From positions 1 to 7,108 of the forward strand of contig JAHIQC010000372.1 of assembly GCA_018902765.1 (NCBI GenBank): 7,108 nucleotides of DNA. The letters are read 5' to 3'. Below are positions 1 through 3,901 of the stretch, piece by piece. The translations under genes and the position numbers were made by a program. Origin of the DNA: Actinomycetota bacterium (GTDB taxonomy: Bacteria > Actinomycetota > Coriobacteriia > Anaerosomatales > JAHIQC01). The first letter of the stretch is position 1. Every line of letters starts with the position of its first letter. The notes below the pieces were generated by a model. It did no database searches, was not told the DNA's origin, and saw nothing but the letters and a program-made list of their open reading frames with translations.

Positions 1-115
1 CGTCGAGGTACATCGACGACTGGCGGTTGTGCCCGAAACTGAGCACACGCAGAAAGTCGTAGTCGGCCACGTTGATGTCGTGAAACGCCGAGGTATGGGA
101 GTAGATCTTCGCCAC
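1..115 (-). CDS. Spermidine-synthase-like protein, N-terminal fragment (cut by left edge)
   Basis: Only the first 38 codons are in the window. Read on the minus strand from a GTG at 113-115 they begin MAKIYSHTSAFHDI and continue through VADYDFLRVLSFGHN to RQSSMYLD. This YSHTS-FHDI ... L-FG---QSSM-LD pattern is the N-terminal beta-rich part of spermidine-synthase-like (polyamine aminopropyltransferase fold) proteins, which lies just before the S-adenosylmethionine-type Rossmann domain. That domain would be outside the window, so I cannot say whether the protein is a true aminopropyltransferase or one of the many uncharacterised homologues. The frame stays open upstream of the GTG to a stop near 168-170 but has no ATG, GTG or TTG there, so GTG is the best start; its ribosome site is weak (a GGCGGT-like stretch). 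The gene is divergent from purB. The family call rests on remembered motif resemblance over a short piece. Confidence 0.65.
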   Translation of the reverse strand, partial: MAKIYSHTSAFHDINVADYDFLRVLSFGHNRQSSMYLD

Positions 116-119
116 AGGA

Positions 120-148
120 TTCGCACCGCCGGAAGAGTAGGCGATAAT
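120..148 (+). promoter_or_regulatory. Candidate purB promoter
   Basis: A -10-like GATAAT (143-148, five of six matches to TATAAT) lies 17 bases downstream of TTCGCA (120-125, four of six matches to TTGACA). A start near 155 would give a leader of about 48 bases before the purB ATG. The same bases read on the minus strand give TATTAT (149-144), a possible -10 for the divergent spermidine-synthase-like gene, although no good -35 accompanies it. The match is by eye only. Confidence 0.4.
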
Positions 149-202
149 AGGCTTGCTTGTCGCATCCTAGTCTCGTGACCTCTGAACTGAAAGGCGTCAC
201 CC

Positions 203-1546
203 ATGATCCCTCGCTACTCCCGTCCCGAGATGGCCCGCATCTGGGAACTCGAGAACAAGTTCGACATCTGGCGCGAGATCGAAGTGCTCGCCTGCGAGGC
301 ACAAGCGGAACTCGGGCAGGCCGGCATCACGCTTGAGGAGGCCGCGCATATCCGCGCGACCGCCGCGTTCACCGTCGAGCGCATCGACGAGATCGAGAGT
401 GTCACCAACCACGACGTGATCGCGTTCCTCACCAACATGGCCGAGTACATCGACGCCGACATCGCGCCGGGCGACCCCATGCCCAGCCGCTGGGTGCACT
501 TCGGGATGACCTCAAGCGACCTAGGCGACACCGCCCTTTGCTATCAGATGACCCAAGCAATCGACATCCTTGTGGCGGATGTTCGCCGCATCGGCGAGAT
601 CTGCAAGCGCCGCGCGCTCGAGACTCGCGAGATGCTGTGCGTAGGCCGCACCCACGGCATTCACGCCGAGCCGATGGTCATGGGCATGAAGTTTGGCCGC
701 TGGGCCTGGGCCATGAAGCGTGCCGAGGAGCGCCTCATGCGCACCCGTGAAAACATCGCCGTGGGCGCTATCTCCGGCGCGGTCGGCAGCTACTCCAACA
801 TCGACCCGTTCGTGGAAACCTACGTGTGCGAGAAGCTCGGCCTTGTGCCCGAGCAGCTCTCCACTCAGGTCGTACCGCGTGACCGCCATGCGCAGTTCCT
901 CGCGGTCCTCGCCACGGTCGCCGCTTCTGCCGAGGAGATCGCACTCGAGATCCGCGCGCTGCAAAAGTCAGACACGCTCGAGGCCGAGGAGCCGTTCGCC
1001 AAGGGCCAGAAGGGCTCGTCCGCGATGCCGCACAAGCGCAATCCGATCACGGCCGAGCGCGTATGCGGTCTAGCGCGTGTCATCAAGGCGAACGCGCAGG
1101 TTGGTTTCGACAACGTGGCGCTGTGGCACGAGCGCGATATCAGCCATTCGAGCGCCGAGCGCGTCGTGCTCGCCGACTCGACGATCGGGCTCGATTATCT
1201 CCTCGGCAAGTTGGAGTGGATCTTGGACGGGCTCGTGCTCTATCCCGAGACCATGAAGGCGAACCTCGACCGCACGCGCGGGCTTATCTACTCGAGCCGT
1301 GTGCTGCTCGCGCTGGTGAGCGCCGGGATACTGCGCGAGGACGCGTACGACGTCGTGCAGCGCAACGCGATGCTCGTGTGGGATGACATCCAGCAGGCGC
1401 GAAGCGGGCCGAGCTATCGCGAGCGCCTCGATGCCGACCCCGACTTCCCGATCTGTGACGAGGAGCTCGAGATCATCTTTGACCCGTGGGGATTCCTGTC
1501 GCGCATCGACGTGCTGTTCGATCGGCTCGAAGGGCTTTCGTTCTAG
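203..1546 (+). CDS. purB: Adenylosuccinate lyase
   Basis: This is a complete 447-residue protein of the fumarase/aspartase superfamily. The family enzyme works twice in purine synthesis in the cytoplasm as a homotetramer: it splits SAICAR to AICAR plus fumarate, and adenylosuccinate to AMP plus fumarate. The superfamily signature GSSAMPHKRNP is at residues 271-281 and contains the mobile-loop catalytic serine. TSSD is at 103-106, GRTHG at 148-152 with the likely general-acid histidine H151, and TNHDV at 68-72. Length is normal for the short bacterial form. The ATG at 203 is preceded by AAAGG (190-194) at good spacing, and the protein starts with the family-typical IPRYSRPEM. No other purine gene is adjacent, so it appears to be transcribed alone. 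It converges on hepT with 48 bases between the stops. No key residue is missing. Confidence 0.97.
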   Translation: MIPRYSRPEMARIWELENKFDIWREIEVLACEAQAELGQAGITLEEAAHIRATAAFTVERIDEIESVTNHDVIAFLTNMAEYIDADIAPGDPMPSRWVHFGMTSSDLGDTALCYQMTQAIDILVADVRRIGEICKRRALETREMLCVGRTHGIHAEPMVMGMKFGRWAWAMKRAEERLMRTRENIAVGAISGAVGSYSNIDPFVETYVCEKLGLVPEQLSTQVVPRDRHAQFLAVLATVAASAEEIALEIRALQKSDTLEAEEPFAKGQKGSSAMPHKRNPITAERVCGLARVIKANAQVGFDNVALWHERDISHSSAERVVLADSTIGLDYLLGKLEWILDGLVLYPETMKANLDRTRGLIYSSRVLLALVSAGILREDAYDVVQRNAMLVWDDIQQARSGPSYRERLDADPDFPICDEELEIIFDPWGFLSRIDVLFDRLEGLSF

Positions 1547-1550
1547 CAAG

Positions 1551-1584
1551 CCTCGGCTGCTCACCGAGTTTGCAGCCGCCGAGG
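1551..1584. terminator. Stem-loop between convergent purB and hepT
   Basis: CGGCTGC (1554-1560) pairs with GCAGCCG (1572-1578) around an 11-base loop. CCT (1551-1553) can pair with AGG (1582-1584) across a three-base bulge. Neither strand has a following T-run, so it is not a classical intrinsic terminator. Its place just after the purB stop and before the hepT stop suggests a role in ending transcription or protecting 3' ends on both sides. Confidence 0.35.
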
Positions 1585-1594
1585 CCAGGCGGGA

Positions 1595-1951
1595 CTAGTC
1601 GCGCAAAGCGGACTCGGCTCGGACCCGGTTGATTCTCAGCGCCAGCGCGGGCATCTCGTCGCACACGACCACACTCACCACGTGCCAGTCGATGCCCTCA
1701 TAGTGGTGCGTGATGCGGTCGCGCATCCTGGCCATCAGCGACCAAGGCACGTCTGCAAAGTGCTTCCGGGTGTCGGAGCTAAGACGCTTCGCAGCTTCGC
1801 CCAAGACCGTCAGGTTCCAAAGCACCTGCTCGTCACGCTCAATCGATGAGCCGAGTGGGCATTCGCGGACAGTGTTTCCGAGGCTGACCAGTCGCTCGGC
1901 AGCGTGAACCAGATCGTCGAGGAGCAGGGTGTCATCACGCCCGCCAGACAT
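1595..1951 (-). CDS. hepT: HepT-like HEPN-domain RNase toxin (DUF86)
   Basis: This is a 118-residue protein, the usual size for the short HepT/DUF86 family. These are dimeric, all-alpha HEPN ribonucleases that act as the toxin of HepT-MntA modules. The defining R-x4-H-x-Y motif is intact: R77, then H82 and Y84 in RDRITHHY. In studied systems the arginine and histidine are catalytic, and the tyrosine is the residue that the MntA partner modifies with AMP. The preceding NLTVLGEAAKRLS and VPWSLMARMRDR segments are also family-typical. The start ATG (1949-1951) lies inside the end of the antitoxin gene (17-base overlap). It has a strong GAGGTG ribosome site at 1956-1961, within the antitoxin coding sequence, indicating translational coupling with antitoxin made first. 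The gene looks intact and catalytically competent. Toxicity and target RNA cannot be read from sequence. Confidence 0.9.
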   Translation of the reverse strand: MSGGRDDTLLLDDLVHAAERLVSLGNTVRECPLGSSIERDEQVLWNLTVLGEAAKRLSSDTRKHFADVPWSLMARMRDRITHHYEGIDWHVVSVVVCDEMPALALRINRVRAESALRD

Positions 1952-2495
1952 AGATCACCTCGTCATCAACGCGCGAGCGCACTCGGTCCCTCAGGGTTTC
2001 GGGTCTGACGAGGTCGACCTTACGCCCTAGAATCGCCTCTGCGAACTCAGCGGCCTCCATGAACCTCAACCCACCAGGGTCGTCGGTCTCAACGAGCAGG
2101 TCCACGTCACTGTCTAGTGTTTGGTCGCCCCGCGTGAAGGATCCGAAGACCCCGATACGAACGAATCGGTATAGGTCCCGGAATGTATCGCTGTGAGCGC
2201 GTATCCGAGCCGCGACATCACCGAGGTCACTTGCCGGAGCGGCGGCCCGAGTGGTTGAAGCGGGCCCGTAAACTGCGGTCGTCTCGGCCGCGAGTAGCCC
2301 TGGCGGAGCAATCACATCAAGGGCCTTCATTGTGCGCGCAACGCGCTCAAGACTCGCGGCGCGATATGACGTGGCCTCCCAGCGGGCGATCTGCTGTTGA
2401 GAAGTGTTGAGCGCACCGGCCAGGGCGCGCTGCGAGATGCCCGCTGCCCGCCGCGAGCGAACGAGAAGTTCGCCTATGTCCAGTATGTCGTCCAT
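1935..2495 (-). CDS. mntA: MNT-domain nucleotidyltransferase antitoxin with N-terminal XRE helix-turn-helix
   Basis: This is a 186-residue two-domain protein. Residues about 6-60 form an XRE/Cro-type helix-turn-helix (LLVRSRRAAGISQRALAGAL, then SQQQIARWE and a helix to about 60). An Ala/Pro-rich linker follows (about 61-95). Residues about 96-186 are a minimal nucleotidyltransferase: the GSFTRGD motif is at 118-124, SDVD at 129-132 and the third acidic residue, in KVDLV, is D161. All three metal-binding aspartates (D130, D132, D161) are present. In characterised HepT-MntA pairs the MNT protein neutralises the toxin by adding AMP to the tyrosine of its RX4HXY motif; here I infer the same plus DNA binding. 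Typical MntA proteins lack an HTH, so the fusion is notable. I chose ATG 2493-2495 because a -10-like element ends exactly six bases upstream; longer starts (ATG 2508-2510 or 2511-2513, GTG 2532-2534) would lie in or upstream of that promoter. The gene overlaps hepT by 17 bases. Confidence 0.85.
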   Translation of the reverse strand: MDDILDIGELLVRSRRAAGISQRALAGALNTSQQQIARWEATSYRAASLERVARTMKALDVIAPPGLLAAETTAVYGPASTTRAAAPASDLGDVAARIRAHSDTFRDLYRFVRIGVFGSFTRGDQTLDSDVDLLVETDDPGGLRFMEAAEFAEAILGRKVDLVRPETLRDRVRSRVDDEVIYVWRA

Positions 2496-2501
2496 GAGTT
2501 C

Positions 2502-2531
2502 AGAATACATCATTAGAGATGTAATCAACAA
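2502..2531 (-). promoter_or_regulatory. Candidate leaderless promoter of mntA-hepT
   Basis: On the minus strand TATTCT (2507-2502) is a good -10-like hexamer. It ends exactly six bases before the ATG at 2495, so transcription would begin at the A of the start codon. The -35 is weak: TTGTTG (2531-2526) at 18-base spacing or TTGATT (2528-2523) at 15-base spacing. There is no Shine-Dalgarno sequence before the ATG, as expected for leaderless translation. The patch at about 2495-2540 is clearly AT-rich against the surrounding GC-rich DNA. Confidence 0.45.
2506..2523. promoter_or_regulatory. Perfect dyad TACATC-N6-GATGTA, candidate operator
   Basis: TACATC (2506-2511) and GATGTA (2518-2523) are perfect inverted copies separated by six bases. 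The 18-base site fills the space between the -10 and -35-like elements of the mntA promoter, where a bound XRE dimer would block RNA polymerase. Because the antitoxin itself carries an HTH domain, autoregulation of the mntA-hepT pair is the simplest reading. This is inference; binding is not shown. Confidence 0.45.
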
Positions 2532-2576
2532 CACTGAAGTAGTGACTGGGCGGGCGCGACACCCGGTCGGTGACGG

Positions 2577-3182
2577 TCAGTCGGCGTCCCTGCTGGCGGC
2601 CCACTCCACGACTTCTGCCTCAAGCTCGCGAGCGTGTTCCAGTCCGCCTAGGTCGCGCACGCTCCAGCCGGTCGACTCCAGAAGTGCGGAGACCTCGGCT
2701 TTGGCGCCGGCATCGTCTCCGGCGATACGCATCGTCGTGGGGCCGTCGCCCGGATCGGGGTCGACCATCCTGCGTGCGAAGATGGTGTTGTAGGCCTTGA
2801 CCACGCGCGCGCTGGGAACCGCGCGCTGCAGGACCTCGGCCGCCGAGTCCTCGGCGCCATAGGCCGCGACCGTTGCGCCGTCGACGTGCGCGATCGGATT
2901 CACGACATCGATGACGACCTTGTCGGCCAGATTCCCGGCACCGATGGTCTCTAGTGTCTCTAGCACGAGTGAGCCGGGGTAGGCGGTGATGACGATGTCA
3001 CCGAAGCGAGCCGCCTCAGCGTAACTCCCGGCGTAACCCTGGCCGTCGCTCGTTGCGACGAACTCCATCATGGCCGGGTTGCTCGTGTCGCGGGTGCCGA
3101 GCATCACATCGTGCCCATGGCGCGCGAGTCCGGCCGCCAACGAGCTGCCGACCATTCCCGATCCGATGATCCCGATTCGCAT
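2577..3182 (-). CDS. F420-dependent NADP reductase family Rossmann protein
   Basis: This 201-residue protein belongs to the NADP oxidoreductase, coenzyme F420-dependent family. The N-terminus is a classical dinucleotide-binding fold, RIGIIGSGMVGSS, with GSGMVG (7-12) as the GxGxxG loop. T30-R31 at the end of strand two (LGTRD) suits the 2'-phosphate of NADP(H). Downstream the family-typical stretches VVIDVVNPI, VVKAYNTI and MRIAGDD are followed by a LESTGWSVRDLGGLEHAREL tail. In methanogens and actinobacteria members move hydride between NADPH and F420, but many bacterial homologues have unknown substrates, so the cofactor is not certain. The ATG has an AAGGGG ribosome site (3189-3194) at six bases. 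The C-terminus is slightly short for the family. It lies 68 bases after the GyrI-like gene on the same strand; no clear own promoter or terminator was seen on either side. Confidence 0.8.
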   Translation of the reverse strand: MRIGIIGSGMVGSSLAAGLARHGHDVMLGTRDTSNPAMMEFVATSDGQGYAGSYAEAARFGDIVITAYPGSLVLETLETIGAGNLADKVVIDVVNPIAHVDGATVAAYGAEDSAAEVLQRAVPSARVVKAYNTIFARRMVDPDPGDGPTTMRIAGDDAGAKAEVSALLESTGWSVRDLGGLEHARELEAEVVEWAASRDAD

Positions 3183-3250
3183 GGCGCACCCCTTATCTAG
3201 TGCGGTCCGAGTCGGCCGCTAGAAAGGAGATGCCCGAGATGAGCCCGAAC

Positions 3251-3868
3251 CTATCCGCGCGCTTTGCGTACCCCATAACGCAGGAGGGTCTTGAGCTTCT
3301 CGGCTGCGGCGCGATTCGGGTCGCCGAGGTAGATCTCGTGATGCTTGCCGATGACCTCGTACCCGCGCTCGGCAGCGAAATCCAAGAGGCGCTTTACGGT
3401 CGCGGGTTCCTCGGAATAGGGGCCTATGTGGAGGAGTTCGACTGACGGGCCCTCGGAGAAGGTCTGGAGGCGGATCTCGGCTAGGCGCGGTGGGTTCTTC
3501 TTGGTCGCGACCTTTTCGCGCATGGCCTCGACGAGCTCGCCGTCGACCTCGTCGGGCAGCATGATCATGAGGCGCCAGGCCAGCGTGGCGCGATCGACCG
3601 GCGCAAACTCGCGCTCGGGGTCCGTCTGCCAGTACAGACCCTCGAGCGGAGCGACTTTGTACACGAGCCCCAGCTGCTTCTTGGCAGCGAACTTGATCGG
3701 ATAAGCCAGGCCGAACAGCGCGCCCACGGCCTCCTGGAACGTCTCGCCGCCGATGTCACCTGCGCCATCGAGCTGGAGGAAGCGCATGGGTGGCACATCG
3801 ATGAGCACGGGCGTGTTGAGGCCCTGCTTGTACAGCGCAGCTGCTGCCCGGTCGTCGCGAGGCGTCAT
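3251..3868 (-). CDS. GyrI-like small-molecule-binding domain protein
   Basis: This 205-residue stand-alone protein has the GyrI-like (SHS2-duplication) fold also found as the ligand-binding part of MerR/BmrR and AraC/Rob regulators, but no DNA-binding domain. Recognisable parts are VPPMRFLQLDGAGDIGG (25-41), LGLVYKVAPLEGLYW (66-80), the second-half strand SVELLHIGPYSEEPATVKRL (142-161), and the tail KHHEIYLGDPNRAAAEKLKT (175-194), which is strongly conserved in this stand-alone subgroup. Some stand-alone GyrI-like proteins hydrolyse cyclopropanoid DNA-alkylating natural products, so self-protection or small-molecule sequestration is possible; the sequence alone does not decide. The ATG has AGGAA (3877-3881) upstream. 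It begins 33 bases after the ATPase stop with no hairpin between, so it is probably co-transcribed with the ATPase. Confidence 0.75.
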   Translation of the reverse strand: MTPRDDRAAAALYKQGLNTPVLIDVPPMRFLQLDGAGDIGGETFQEAVGALFGLAYPIKFAAKKQLGLVYKVAPLEGLYWQTDPEREFAPVDRATLAWRLMIMLPDEVDGELVEAMREKVATKKNPPRLAEIRLQTFSEGPSVELLHIGPYSEEPATVKRLLDFAAERGYEVIGKHHEIYLGDPNRAAAEKLKTLLRYGVRKARG

Positions 3869-3901
3869 GGTCGGCGTTCCTGTTCCTGCGATCTGTGGGT
3901 C

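Noticed and set aside
521..964. Minus-strand frame of 147 residues opposite purB
   Set aside because: It is antisense to conserved purB coding sequence, with no recognisable domain and a His/Ala/Asp-rich shadow composition.
2496..2534. N-terminal extension of the antitoxin (GTG at 2534, ATG at 2513 or 2510)
   Set aside because: These starts lie upstream of or within the -10-like element and dyad, lack a ribosome site and add nothing to the HTH domain. They cannot be excluded without start-site mapping.
2532..2576. Terminator after the F420-reductase-like gene
   Set aside because: Only a four-to-five base-pair weak hairpin (around 2552-2564) with no T-run and a CACT/AGTG pair were found; too weak to call.
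3200..3445. Plus-strand frame of 81 residues starting GTG in the 3183-3250 gap
   Set aside because: It has a plausible upstream TATC element, but most of it is antisense to the conserved GyrI-like C-terminus and there is no matching ribosome site before the GTG.
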